This document shows, piece by piece, positions 33,667-45,240 of a DNA stretch of 64,000 nucleotides (the stretch's first letter is position 1; each line of letters starts with the position of its first letter). A program made the translations under genes and the position numbers. Origin of the DNA: Xanthostigma xanthostigma (Eukaryota > Arthropoda > Insecta > Raphidioptera > Raphidiidae); NCBI GenBank assembly GCA_963575645.1, contig OY754465.1, positions 5,580,001 through 5,644,000 of the forward strand. The letters run 5' to 3'. The notes beneath the pieces were generated by a model that was given only the letters and a program-made list of their open reading frames with translations, did not search any database and was not told the DNA's origin.

Positions 33667-33723
33667 TTTCGATTCAATATGAATAATTAATTATTTGAAA
33701 AATGGCAAATATATACGACAAAA

Positions 33724-33950
33724 GCGTATAAGAAAATATTTTTAACAAAAAAATTGAACCGACTTCAAAATATGTACTAAAAAGTAATAAAATAATTGCA
33801 TTTTTGGAGTCGGTGTTATTATTGCTAGGTATATTGTAGTGTTTCCTTGGCTGACACCGACTACAAAAATGCAATTATTTTATTACTTTTTAGTGCATAT
33901 TTTGAAGTCGGTTCAATTTTTTTGTTAAAAATATTTTCTTATACGCTTTT
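33724..33950. repeat. Palindrome of AACCGACTTCAAAATAT arms
   Basis: Arms of about 95 bp (AAGCGTATAAGAAAATATTT ... TGCATTTTTGGAGTCGGTG) around a 40-bp centre. Confidence 0.75.
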
Positions 33951-33959
33951 TAGTGTTAG

Positions 33960-34427
33960 ATATTTACTCAATCTAACACTAAAAATATTCTGTTATTTTA
34001 TGAAGTATTGCAATGGGTTTTGAGAGTTTCCCTCGATTTCTCCGGATTCCACCATCAGATCCTGACTTGGTTTCGATGGGACCACCTCGGAAGTGCACTC
34101 TTTCGAATAAAAAAAAAATTGAAAATCGGTCCATAATTGACGGAGAAATCGGTGAACATACATAAAAAATTGGTTGTCTGTAAAGTCGGTTTACGGACTA
34201 TAGTTTTACGTGATAATGTATTCCGCTCGAATATCATATTTAATAATACATAACCTAAATTTTAGTAGCTGCCAGGCGGAACGTGACACATTTCGGAACG
34301 TTACACTTTTTCGTGCATGCAGCCGGTGTTTCATCAATTTATAAGACGTTATCACGTAAAAAAAAATATATAGCTATATATACAGACGAACATAGAACCT
34401 CCTCCTTTTTTGAAGTCGGTTAAAAAT
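33960..34427 (-). mobile_element. CCGACTTC/GGAGGAGG dispersed repeat, split
   Basis: It ends with CCTCCTCCTTTTTTGAAGTC at 34399-34420 and carries TCGATTTCTCCGGATTCC, CCATCAGATCCTGACTTGG and TTGACGGAGAAATCGG, a set common in moth genomes. An ACGTGATAACG copy has landed at 34165. Confidence 0.6.
34165..34363 (+). repeat. ACGTGATAACG family, copy F
   Basis: A short copy (about 200 bp) with standard ends; the middle joins TTCCGCTCGAATATCATAT directly to GGCGGAACGTGACAC. The insertion point in the host repeat is an A-run. Confidence 0.78.
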
Positions 34428-34675
34428 TCGAAAGAAAACTAGTTGTAAAATAAAAATTTTGAGGCCGTGGACTGGACGTTTCTGATATCAAATAATGTAT
34501 TAAAACAAACATTAAAAAAAAAAAATAAATTCGGGACTGTTCTTGGCGATTAAGAAGTTTTAACGATTTTTCAGCTTCAATGACTTGACTACGTGTTAAT
34601 ACTAAAATAGCTCTGTTCAATGCAACTACGCTTTTATGCACAATGTCTACAAACAATGATATATTCGTTGTGTAA

Positions 34676-35093
34676 ATGTCGCTGTACACGAGACTGATTA
34701 TGCCACTGGAATCGCTGTTGAAACTTGTGCTGGCTGCCGTGCTAGCTGTGAGAATGGCAATGGCATCAATACATACTCCGTTGCCAGATCACAGGCAGGA
34801 TTTCAGAATTAGAACCGGGAATATTTTCGTGCTTGATTCTCTGCTGGCTCTGATCAAGAACCGACCATAAAACGTAGACGACAAGAGCTAACGTCGTTTA
34901 TAAATTAATAAAAACGCACCAACTTCTTCTTGTCGTCCATTTTTGTTGACAATCGAGCAAAACCATCTACAAATCCAGCTTCAAAATACGCATCGTGTGA
35001 AGCCAACGTTCCACAGCACGCTTGGAAACTAATAGCGAAAACAAGCAGAGATACTAGCGGCAAAACCAGCCTCGTTTGCAGCGGGATTTACGT
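34676..35093. mobile_element. Diverged GCTGCACACGAGG-type MITE
   Basis: The left end TCGCTGTACACGAGACTG faces an inverted CCGCTGCAAACGAGGCTGG at the right. It resembles the ends of the Harbinger-like MITEs at 13652 and 42660, but the interior is not shared. Confidence 0.5.
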
Positions 35094-35267
35094 TCTACAG
35101 CAGGCAAAATAACCATCGTATTATGGAAAATATAAAAATGCACACGTGTGTCATTCTGTACTCTACGGACATGGAAGGGAAACTTCACTGATTTTGGACA
35201 AGTTGAAAATGGGTTCAGGGATCGCTACAACAGCACAATCATATTTTTGGTGTTTTATAAGATCTGT

Positions 35268-35402
35268 TTCAACCCTCTCGGCGAACGGTAATAGTCATGC
35301 GCAGTAACTAAAACAAAACTGTATATATTTGTTTTGGTACACGTTATTACTGCGCATGACTCTGACGGTTCTGTTACCGTTCGCAGAGCGGTTGAAGCAG
35401 AG
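35268..35402. repeat. Hairpin GAACGGTAATAGTCATGCGC
   Basis: Two arms of about 45 bp (GTTTCAACC...GTCATGCGCAGTAA and complement) around an ACAAAACTGTATAT centre. Confidence 0.7.
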
Positions 35403-35893
35403 CTTGCAGTCAGAAATCTTCTGAGCTTTATGCTTCCATAATTCTGTACCTATTACCTATAATTATTAAATACTGTTTTAATATATATATTTTTTTAAAT
35501 ACTGATCATATTTTAAGGCCTTCGAGTTTTGAAGCAGTGGTTTAAATTTCGAATTTTGTAGAATTGGATCACATTTTTTTCGAGCTTAAATATATCATTT
35601 AACTAATAGCAGTATTACTTAATTAGAGATTTTTTTGATTATTTTTATCTCTAGAATAGGTTAATTTATTTTGTCAATCATTTTATGAAGAAAAAATATA
35701 TATATTATAATAATAATAATAAATTTATTTCAATAAATATAATACAAATAATATATAAATTGTTATTTTAAGTATGAAATTGATCCACTCAACTTGGCAT
35801 AGCCAGTGCTACAGTGATTACAAGTGCTGTTGTAACTTTTCCTGAAATGAATTGGATTTGGACAGAAATGGCAACTAAGATATTTTTTTCTTA

Positions 35894-36426
35894 AGGTAGT
35901 ACGAGCACCAAGGCAATTTTAAATAAAAAGCTTGATTTTTTTATATGAAGTTAGACTAAGTCTAAACCAATTCTGAAATTTTTAGGGGGGGTTTCCCGAT
36001 TATTTAAATAAATGACTTCAAAAGTAGGCGTATTTAACATTGGCTTTATGGTAAAACGGTAGATGGATGATATGTTTTCATTGATTTCTCCAAAACTAGT
36101 CGGTAGAAATTAAAAAAAAAACTATTTAAATTAAAGTTAAAACCTTAATAGATTATTGAAAAAAAAAACCGTTGTGCCCGACTAATTAAAAAGATATTTA
36201 CTTAATTAAAAAGATTAAATATCTTTTTAATTAGTCGTAAACAACGGTTTTTTTTTGTTTTCAATAATTTATTAAGGTTTTAACTTTAATTTAAATAGTT
36301 TTTTTTTAATTTCCACCGACTAGTTTTGGAGAAATCAATGAAAACATATCATCCATCTACCGAAATAAAAAAAAAAAATAATTAAGCCTTTTATTTAAAG
36401 TTGCCTTGGTGCTCGTACTACTTTAA
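35894..36426. repeat. 530-bp palindrome, GTAGTACGAGCACCAAGG ends
   Basis: The outer ends and the inner arms (GATGATATGTTTTCATTG, AAAGATATTTA) are complementary up to an apex at about 36200. The left arm has an extra stretch near 35940-36050. Confidence 0.8.
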
Positions 36427-36429
36427 ACT

Positions 36430-37710
36430 ACTTATTAATTGCCGATTTAGTATAGTTTGGCAAACATTTATGTTTTTAAATATCAGTTTTGTTTTGAAAA
36501 TAAGATGAATTTTTAATCAACATATTCACAATTAATAATTTTAGTGAAATACCATTAAAAATTTTGTTCATTCCACAATTTTAAAGAACATTTGAAGCAA
36601 ACTTTTTAAGACTCTCGAAAATCGAAATCACTGAGCGATTTCTTATTTGCATTTTATTTTTTTCGCCATACAACAAAATATCACACAGTAATGTATTATA
36701 TTTTGTGCGGATTTAAGATGAAAAAATATTGAAAAAAATCCATTTTAAAAATATCATTGTCATTTCAAATTAGGATCAGGTTTTGATGAAAATAACTACC
36801 AAACGAGTGTGACGTGAATTTAAAATTTTTACAGTGTTTTCAGAACGGTAATTTGGTTTCTAGAGATCTATTTATTATTGTCATGCAAAAACGTATGCCG
36901 ATTATTTGGAAAGAAAAATTCCCTTATAGCAAACATTTGTTAAATTATATTGTCACATTTCAGATTCTTGGATTTAGATAATGAATTTTAAGAAAGTTCT
37001 GAGCACAGAAGATTATTTGTCGAATAAAAAAGATAGATAAATGTTAAACATTAAAAATTTTGAGGTTATCACAAAAATTTCACTTTTTACACAAAATGAC
37101 GAACTCAGTTTCCACTAATTCAAAAATTTTTCCATGGTTACAATATTGAATTTTGACAAGACACAAGCAAAAAACTAATGAAACACAACTTTTTAACTCT
37201 TTTTTAACGTTTTTTTTAACAAGTTCCAGTTATCGCACGAATGTGCAATTTTGACAGATTATGTATCATAAACGTTCCCTCAAATTTGCACCCTTTTGCA
37301 ATTTTGTGGAAGTGTTTAGGGTCAAATCATCATCATTTTACTGGCCTATAAGTTTTACTAAGTTGGAAACGAGATATGTTTTTTTTTTGTTGTACTGAAA
37401 TAAAAATAAATATTTTTTGATATACTTATTCATTAATATTATATACTAAATTCAAATGTTTTTTGATGTAAATAAAAGAAAAACTTTAGAAATAAACAAT
37501 TACAATTATAACTTTCATTTAACAATATGACAACCCAATTGTTAAAACAGAATATTGTAATTTAACCATAATTTCTTCCAAATGTATCTAAAAAAAAGTT
37601 ATTATATATATTCGTGGTGTGTGCTATAGTGTGAACTTTGAGAAAAGAAGATTTGTTATTATTTTTAGTTTTGTTCTCGCATACGTACGTATGTACAAAA
37701 TTATGCCCAG
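36430..37710. other. Intronic, nothing recognised
   Basis: 1.3 kb of AT-rich sequence without repeats shared in the window. Confidence 0.4.
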
Positions 37711-37713
37711 CCT

Positions 37714-38310
37714 CAGTGCCGTAAATAGGGAAACGTGCCAGCGGAGCCTAGGCACAGAGCGCAGACCCTGGAGGGGCGCAGAAATGACAAGAACTGACTA
37801 AGTTTTAAAATTAGAACAATTTTCAAGGGCGTAGTTACAGAAGCTCGCGCCGAGTTCATAAACTAGGCGAGCTTATAAAGTTTTAATTTGCTCTCCGTTC
37901 ATCATTAACGGTAATTGCTCATATTCCTCTCGGGAGATGAAACTATGACTAATTTGGAATGATTTAACCTTATCACTTGGGGGTCGGAAATGCACCATTT
38001 TTTTATGATAATGACACTGCTGAGAAGAATTTTAATTAATTTTTTTTAACACAACAGTAAATTTCGTGTTTTTTAGCTTTAGGAAGGTTGGCCAATTAGT
38101 AAGCTAATCAGATCATGGAAAAATTTATTGACGCACAAAAAGTGAAAATATTTTTTTAAATTTTACTTGCCAAAATTAGTATTTTTTTTAAAAAGAAAAC
38201 CGAAGTAGATTTTCTCGAAAATGATGCATTTCCGATCTTCTGAGGTTAAATCATTCCAAATTAGTCATAGTTTCTTCACCCGAGAGGAATATGAGCAATT
38301 ACCGGTCACC
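37714..38310. mobile_element. hAT end and inverted repeat
   Basis: CAGTGCCGTAAATAGGG ... GGAGGGGCGCAGAAATGAC (37714-37793) parallels the fragment at 9469-9527. Behind it, GGTAATTGCTCATATTCC (near 37911) and GACTAATTTGGAATGATTTA (near 37948) find complements near 38300 and 38250, giving a 400-bp inverted repeat. Confidence 0.55.
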
Positions 38311-38401
38311 TGAGTATGCTAGTCGTGTAAGATTTTAGTCAATATCTTCGTTTACATATCGATGTACTTCAGCAAAATTTAACTGTTAGAGAACAAACAA
38401 T

Positions 38402-38896
38402 CATAGGCGTAGCAACGATTTTATCCTAGAGGGGGCCTTTACAACTCTATCTACCATTACTAGATACTCCTACTACTTATATATAATTTGAAAACTGTTC
38501 ATAGAAGCGAAATCGATCAACATGACATTCTGGAGAAAACGACATAGAAACGTAGATTATTGTAGATTTATCTTGTTATTTGTACATAAACAATTAATTG
38601 TGAAAAATAACTCTAATAATTTAGAGTGATGATGATCCTGTTTAAATATTGGAAGATTGAAGGATGAACCTGGTGGCATAGGATCAATGAACTAAGCAAA
38701 TACTGAAGGTTTTTTTAATTGCATTTTATTGTCTGACGTTTCTCCGAAGATGGCATAAAGTTTGCCGAAACGTCAGACATTAAAATGCAATAAAAAAAAC
38801 CTTCAGTATTTGCTTAGTTCAGGTTCATCCTTCAATCTTCTGAACAATTAATATCGTAGGGTGATGGGCCTGGCCCCCCCTCTTGCTACGCCAATG
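38402..38896. mobile_element. hAT element CATAGGCGTAGCAA
   Basis: The ends are CATAGGCGTAGCAACG and, inverted, CATTGGCGTAGCAAGAGG; CAAACAAT is perfectly duplicated (38394-38401, 38897-38904). Most of the middle is the foldback at 38645-38842. Confidence 0.88.
38645..38842. mobile_element. Penelope-like inverted pair inside a hAT element
   Basis: GAAGATTGAAGGATGAACCT ... GACGTTTC faces its complement, and the two halves meet at CCGAAGATGGC - stem - GCCGAAACGTCAG. The stem GGCA/TGCC followed by GAAAC matches the hammerhead-like layout of the 62.2-kb copy, with one change from CTGANGA (CCGAAGA). Confidence 0.65.
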
Positions 38897-39139
38897 CAAA
38901 CAATACAAAAAAATGACGAGTAATTCAACTGTTAACAATTCTTCTTTTCGTGTTCGTGTCGATATTATTCATTGTTCAAAACCCAATTAAAAAAAAAGCA
39001 GAACAAGTGCATTTATTTTATATACGTTTTTACACAACAACACAAAAAGATCCCGAAGGTGGCGTGATGCAGGTGGTTTGGTGGCGATGGTGTTCATAGC
39101 TGGGTGAAAGACAGTGATAGAGTACAGAGCAGCACTTAC

Positions 39140-39340
39140 TGGTGACGCGGGACACGGGGCCGGAGCCCGGGGAAACGGCTGCTAGGTGGTTGTTGCTGTC
39201 GAGGTGTCAGCACGATGTAAAAGCGCGAATTGGCAGCCGCAATCGCGCGTTTCGTCACGCGGTCTGCGCGAATAATTGAAACATCCGTCCAACATGCAGC
39301 AACCGTCCTGACAACACGACAAACAGCTCTCAGTCAGGAC
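39140..39340 (-). CDS. Cys-rich exon with in-frame stop, FNDC-like gene
   Basis: The acceptor is CACATCCACAG and the donor is CCA|GTAAGT. The exon is 201 bp, a multiple of three. Only phase 0 is open at the start, and that is the phase of the donor at 58727. It gives 52 residues with ten cysteines (SCLSCCQDGCC, DGC, DCGC), then TAG at 39182-39184, followed by 14 further open codons (QPFPRAPAPCPASP) up to the donor. So it could end the protein early as an alternative cytoplasmic tail, or be read through into the terminal exon. The Cys-rich run next to a membrane segment suggests palmitoylation; that is inference. Confidence 0.6.
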
Positions 39341-39489
39341 CTGTGGATGTGTTATAATCGATCCGATTTTTAACAATTATCAATTTATCAGCAACAATGT
39401 TTAAAATGAGGTTTTCAGGACTGATATGGATTCAAGTCATCAGTGTTTTGAATCAAAAACATATTTACAATTATTCTTTTGGCTAATAA

Positions 39490-40862
39490 TATTCATTACG
39501 ATTAGTTTCCAATTACCTACAGCATATTTTTTAACTGAATTAGTGAAAGCATAATAATATTAAACGATTATCGTCATAATATTTAAGAAGACTTAAGGAG
39601 GTTGATCCGTTACAGTCCCAATCAAAAATAGGTCGAATTCTAAATGGGAACTTTTCCATAATACATTTTTACAAAAGGTTATAAGTCGATGATACCAATA
39701 AATTATTGTCATAAAGGTATAAATAAATAATTTTTTTAAATATCTATTAATTATTTCAGTATTTTATTTAATGCACTAACTTTTGAATATTTTGTACAAA
39801 GTTGGGTTAAAAAAAATAAATGTATGTAAATATCTGTATTTTACATATTTTTTGCAGTAAATAATTAAAAAAAGAAATTAGAAGTAATAAAAATTAAAAT
39901 TAAATCATTAAGAAGTTGAAAATTCAGTTAAAATTGTTAAAATAGTCAAGAATAAAAGTCCATAATCGAAAAGTGCTAAGGTTAAATAATGTTTTTTATT
40001 GATTAAAAGTCTCCTAATTAAATTGAAAAAAAATATTAAAATATGCGTAAGATATCGATGCTTTACATAGTTAGTTTTCGGAACTGCTGACATTATTTGG
40101 TTATTTGCAAAAAATTAAAATGTACCGTTTGCATGCAAGGTTGACATATTTTCCATAAGACTACATGTAAAAGTTTTTTTTAATTTTTAACTTTATAAAT
40201 CTCCTAATGATTTTGTCATAAAAAAATCTATTAAAAAAACTTTATTTCAGATTTTTTTCATTATCTTCGTAAAACGGCTCAACCTCCTTAAAGATATAAG
40301 ATATAAGAAAAATTTAAATGTCACTGTCGGGACTTAAACCCGAAACAACCAATTTCGCGTTGGCTGAGTTACATTACTCTACAGTGCCCATGACAGTTAA
40401 TTTTTGATTTCTCTCATATATAGCACAATGCACCGCAGAATCGACTGCCTGCGAGAGCTCTTTTAATGACAACACTACAAGAATGTTGACTTTCTCAATT
40501 TAGCTTAAGTTAAACTAATAAACCAAGAGAAAGATTTTTATTTACTGTATGAGAAAGTCAACATTCTTGTAGTGTTGTTATTACAATAGCTCTCGCAGGT
40601 AGTCGATTTTGCGGTGCATTGTGCTTATATATGAGAGAAATCAAAAATTAACTGTCGTGGGCACAGTAGAGTAATGTAACTCAGCCAACGCGAAATTGGT
40701 TGTTTCGGGTTTAAGTCCCGACAGTGACATTTAAATTTTTCTTATATCTTTAAGTCTTCTAAAATATTATGACGATAATCGTTTAATATTATTATGCTTT
40801 CAGTAATTCAGTGAAAAAATATGCTTTAATTGGAATCTAATCGTAATGATTATTATTAGCCA
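39490..40862. repeat. Palindrome with tRNA-like arms
   Basis: Arms of about 340 bp meet at 40500-40548 (GAGAAAGTCAACATTC and complement). Each arm carries a T-arm-like TTTCGGGTTTAAGTCCCG. The left arm is split by the TTAA element at 39593; the right arm keeps the empty site. Confidence 0.82.
39593..40291. mobile_element. TTAA-flanked MITE GGAGGTTGA, copy 2
   Basis: TTAA lies at both ends, with GGAGGTTGATCCGTTACAG on one side and the inverted GGAGGTTGAGCCGTTTTAC on the other. The opposite palindrome arm reads CTTATATCTTTAAGTCTTC without the element, so one TTAA became two on insertion. Confidence 0.88.
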
Positions 40863-41164
40863 TTGTAATAATACAGTATATAAAAATCTTTCTCTTGGTT
40901 TATTAATTATTCTTTTGTTGAAAATGAAAATTAACTGTTATAATTTTTTTCTCCAAACCGAAAAGCGAATTTCGAAATATATGATATTTATATCAAAAGT
41001 GCAATATGTATAACTAAAAAAAAATAGAAGTATGCATTTATATTAAATATACAGTATCCAAACTTAAATGTACACTATCGCTAAATCCGGTTTGGACACC
41101 CTGTACTTATAGTAAAGGCTGTCCGAACATACATATATACAAATCTTTGATTAACGTCTGCAGA

Positions 41165-41410
41165 TTACTCTTCAATCGACCAATTTTTCAGAAAATATAT
41201 TAACAAAAATTATACAATTATAATTCAATTAATTGGCGTTTCGAATCGGAATTGGAGCTTCTTCGGAATTGAGCTAAAAAATTAATTAGTAATTATTTTG
41301 TAAAAAAATTAACTTATTTTCCGAAGATTCAAATCCGGATCGAAACGTCAATAAATTGAATTATAATTGTATCATTTTTGTTAATATATTGTCTGAAAAA
41401 TTGGTCGACA
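41165..41410. mobile_element. Penelope-like inverted pair, AT-rich
   Basis: CGACCAATTTTTCAGA ... GGCGTTTCGAATC faces its complement near 41400 down to 41340. The right half starts CCGAAGATTCAAATCCGGATC followed by GAAACGTCAA, the same order as at 38.7 kb. Confidence 0.55.
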
Positions 41411-41494
41411 GTTTTATTTATATATTTTTTATTTTTAAAAATTTCAATATTTGCAAGCACATTAATTCCATTAGAATATATTAAAAAAAAAGAC

Positions 41495-41765
41495 GGGTTG
41501 CACTCCGGGAGTGCCGGCTGAAGTGAAAACTTGAATATTAACGTCTTACGAATTTTCGATCAAAATGGTTTGTATCATAGATTGCATTTTTATGTACGAT
41601 ATTTCAACGCTAGATGTCTAACGTTGTATAAAAAAAAGTGAGTACCTACTCTCATAGTATCTCGCTCACTCAGTTCTTACTTTACCTGACGCGAGTTTAA
41701 CATTTTTTACCCACTACAAAAATAGTGTGCAACGCCGCTAAAGAAGTTTTCACTTCAAAAAAGAA
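41495..41765. mobile_element. GAAGTGAAAACTT repeat
   Basis: GGGTTGCACTCCGGGAGTGC then GAAGTGAAAACTT at the left, and an inverted GAAGTGAAAACTTCTTTAG at the right. It matches 9150-9408 in inverse orientation. Confidence 0.65.
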
Positions 41766-41799
41766 ATTACATGCAGTTGAGTCTGTGGTGTAATTTGGA

Positions 41800-42340
41800 G
41801 TTAAACTAGAGGTTTCGGGTTCGAATACCGACCTTAACATATTATAATTTTTTTCCTTGAATATACCCTTATAAATTTAATATGCTTATAGAAATTAATC
41901 ATATCACAACTATTTTTATGTACGGCACATTTATACCTAATATGCGCCACGGTTTTAAAAGATTCGGAAGTTAGTGACAAACAGCGTCGCAAAGGCACAT
42001 TTTAGAGCCGTTGAGACCCCCACTACCTCCCAGCTACCTGCACGGAACGTGCGCTCGTCGGTGATTGGCCGTGATCGCTCATTGCCTTTGTCACTTGTCG
42101 CTTTCCTGCTTTAAAATACAGTCGAGTACGCTCTTGTCAAGTTGTTATTGTTATTTTAGTTTTGTTGAGTTGCGAGTTTGTAGTTTTTCAACAGACTGTA
42201 CAAGCGCAAGCCCGCATTCGCATCTAACTTCCGAGCCTTTTAGATTCGTGGCGCGTATTATACTAATTAAACTAATATTTTCATTTTTCTATAGTTTTCT
42301 CATATTGTACTTTTGATAAGGAAGACAGCATATTTAAAGA
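41800..42340. other. GC-richer intronic segment, unassigned
   Basis: A tRNA T-arm-like GGTTTCGGGTTCGAATACC lies near 41810. The stretch 41980-42250 is more GC-rich than its surroundings, and a TTTAAAATACAGTCG block could be a TATA-plus-initiator arrangement. I cannot assign it. Confidence 0.3.
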
Positions 42341-42659
42341 TTTTACATTTTGTTACGTTGAGTCGTAATGCGTTGAATTAAATATGAAATCTATTAAAAA
42401 TGTAACTTTTAATAATATCTACCAAAAAAATCGAATCGCTTTTCAATCATGACAAATTGTCAGCATCAAGCCACTATTAGACTTTTCAAAAATACATGCA
42501 GCATTATATTGGCAAAAAAATTCATAAAAATTAGAAGTTCTGGTATTCAATATCACGTTTATTAATTTGTACAAAGTGTTGTTTTCATTCATTGTCATCA
42601 ATTTATGTATTTCACAACTTATTAAGCTATCCATAAATAACTAATTAATGGATGTCTTA

Positions 42660-43111
42660 GGCCCCTGCACACGAGGCTAGAAACGCTGCTAGATTCTTTG
42701 CTAGATTTGCCTACTAGTTTTCTAGCGCTGGTTATCTTGATTGCTGTTAAGTGCTCGCTTCACACGAGACTATTTTTCAAACTTGATTTGCGGATAGATC
42801 TGGTGCGCGCGCAGTGACAGTTCGAATATAAACACAGAGCAAAACGTGTCTGTTGTCTGACTCTGAACAGAATGCGACACCATGTTGGTTTGTGGGTGTT
42901 TGTTCAAGTGCCCACGTGACAAGATACTGCTTCCTGATTGGTTCTTGTTTATACCTAGCAGCAAATCTCGTAGGGAAAATAGCCCTTGTTCTAATTTTAA
43001 AACTTATCTTGTGAGCTAGCAGGCCAGCCCGCAGTGACGTCTTTTATAGCTTCGTACCCTACCGGCTAGTAGAACTCCTAGCAGCATTTCTAGCCTCGTG
43101 TGCAGCGACCT
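42660..43111. mobile_element. Harbinger-like MITE, GCTGCACACGAGG, copy 2
   Basis: The ends are GGCCCCTGCACACGAGG and, inverted, AGGTCGCTGCACACGAGG, with TTA outside both. The interior matches copy 1 through ACCATGTTGGTTTGT and GATACTGCTTCCTGATTGG. Confidence 0.8.
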
Positions 43112-43563
43112 TTAGATATCTTTTTAGAAACTTTATAAAATAATACTTTTGAGTTATTATCATCAACAATTAAATGAAACCAAAGATTTTTTATCCTAAT
43201 TTTATATATCTATTTCAGTATGTCCAAACTTTTTTGATGTCCTAAATCGCTAAATTATTGTTTATATATACGAAATAAACCGATTGAGATTTTTGCCGAA
43301 ATATTTTATTTTTTTTTAAATATCGTCATTAGTTATAGGTACTGATTAAAAAAATCACAATTTCAAGATTACGGAAATAAATGTTGACATAAAAAAATCA
43401 AATTTTCTAGTATAAGTAAAGTTGCAAGTTTTCCGGGCGATTTATTTTCGAAAATCATAAGATAAAATATTTTTTAGGTTATGTTTTTATACTATGTGCT
43501 ATTTAGGTATTAAAATGAATTCTTGGTTATGTCTCAGTTTTATATTTTCTTTTTTGGTAAATA

Positions 43564-43887
43564 CAGTAGAACCGCGATAAGTTAGAGTTCAAGGAAACGT
43601 TAAAAAACTTCAACTTAAAGGAGCTTTAAGTGAAGGGGGTTTAAAAAGACCATATTTTTACTTAAATTTTATTTATGTGCTTTTGAGAATTGAGTTACAT
43701 TAAGTTAAATGCAATTAATGTTAGATATAGAGGCAAGTACATACTTTATTTTTGAGTTACTGAGGTCCAAAGTTCCGTATTTAAAGTGAAGGAGCTTGTT
43801 TAACGCCCGTGAGAAAGGAAACTGTTAGTTTTATTAATTTATAGAGGCTTTTACGATTCCTAGGTTTAAATTATCGATGTTCTACTG
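43564..43887. mobile_element. pogo-like MITE CAGTAGAACCGCGAT
   Basis: The ends are CAGTAGAACCGCGATAAG and, inverted, CAGTAGAACATCGATAA, with TA directly outside each. The TIR style CAGTAGAACC is that of pogo/Tigger. 324 bp, no frame. Confidence 0.8.
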
Positions 43888-43929
43888 TATAATTGATTTA
43901 ATTTCATCTTTTTGTCACTAATAATAATT

Positions 43930-44264
43930 TAGAGCTGTAACAAACCGTATGCATTCGTTACTGAGTAACGGGTACATCGTCTGACTCGAAGTAACGAATC
44001 GTTACTTACAAATTCGTTTCGTTACTCGCATCTGTCGTTCCATGTTAGTTCGACTCGTTTGATGCGGTTATACGAATGAAGTCATACCGTATAACGTATG
44101 CAACGCGCCTCGATGCGATGGTACATGCTTGATGCTGTTAGTACACGATTGTATGTCGTATGAAAAGTAACGAGTAACGTAACGATACGAAAGTAACGGG
44201 TACTGGTTCTTTAAGTAACGAATACATACGGGTACACAATTTCTCGTTACTTTTACAGCTCTAC
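43930..44264. mobile_element. hAT MITE TAGAGCTGTAA with GTAACG repeats
   Basis: TAGAGCTGTAACAAACC faces an inverted TAGAGCTGTAAAAGTAACG; TAATAATT is duplicated on both sides (43922-43929, 44265-44272). The interior is full of GTAACGAGTAACG-type subrepeats, which hAT transposases of this type are thought to bind. Confidence 0.82.
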
Positions 44265-44689
44265 TAATAATTTTCAACATCTTGCATAAATGTGATTTTT
44301 ATTTCTTTGTTTAAAATCGTATTCTGTGTAAACGTCGCTTAACATATAAATGGCATGAAGTTTGAGATTACATAATAAAGACTGAAATTCATCTCTCAAA
44401 TGTCCCCAGAGATTATGTTTGATAGGTTGTCAATATTACTTTTCCTTTTTTTGAAAGAACATTATATAGGTAGATAGTACCTACCTACATATATTTTCTT
44501 AGATAGAATCTTTTCGTATCATATTACACTTATTTGAATTTATGCTCTAATGTACATAGAGTATAAAATATATCCCGACGCAATATTTAGAAGAATGTTT
44601 TTCGTTTCTATACTGTCAAAATTTTTAGAAAAATTTGCAGATTTCGTATTTGTTTTCAAAGGCATTAATGGAATTAACGCTTGTCTATG

Positions 44690-45122
44690 GAACACCGTTT
44701 TACTATTTAATAGTAAAATATTTTTCCAAAAATTATAAAAATATTTAACAATTTCAATTTCAGAAAAAAAATTTTGAGTGATTTTTTATGTGGTGACATA
44801 ATAAAAATACAATATAAATATGTCATGACATAATAAAAATACAATATTATTATGTCATGACATAATAAAAATACAATATTATTATGTCATGGCATAATAA
44901 AAATACAATATTATTATGTCATGATATAATTATAATTCGTCGTCTTTCCTATCTCTTCCTATGTATAAGTATTTAATTTTATGTCATGACATAATAATAT
45001 TGTATTTTTATTATGTCACCACATAAAAAAATTCACTCAAATTTTTTTTTCTGAAATTAAAATTGTTAAATATTTTTATAATTTTTGGAAACCTATTTTA
45101 CTTTTAAATAGTAAAACGGCGT
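44690..45122. repeat. Palindrome with 37-bp minisatellite
   Basis: CCGTTTTACTATTTAATAG near 44695 and its complement near 45110 bound long AT-rich arms. One arm holds four tandem units of ATGTCATGACATAATAAAA (44805-44935) whereas the other has one, so the array grew on one side only. Confidence 0.8.
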
Positions 45123-45240
45123 GCCATACTAATTGTCTCGTGTTGTATGGACCATTAATAAATTATTTAGGAGAAGCAACTCTACAAATCCAAGTGCGTA
45201 GGCTTTCATCAAGTTGCGTTATGCATATCGTATTTTTTTA

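Noticed and set aside
34676-34870. 64-aa frame starting MSLYTRLIMPLESLLK
   Set aside because: It overlaps the inverted end of a Harbinger-like MITE and shows no conserved domain; taken as a chance frame.
41980-42300. Solo LTR of a retrotransposon
   Set aside because: No terminal direct repeat, TG...CA borders or target duplication could be shown; only the base composition is suggestive.
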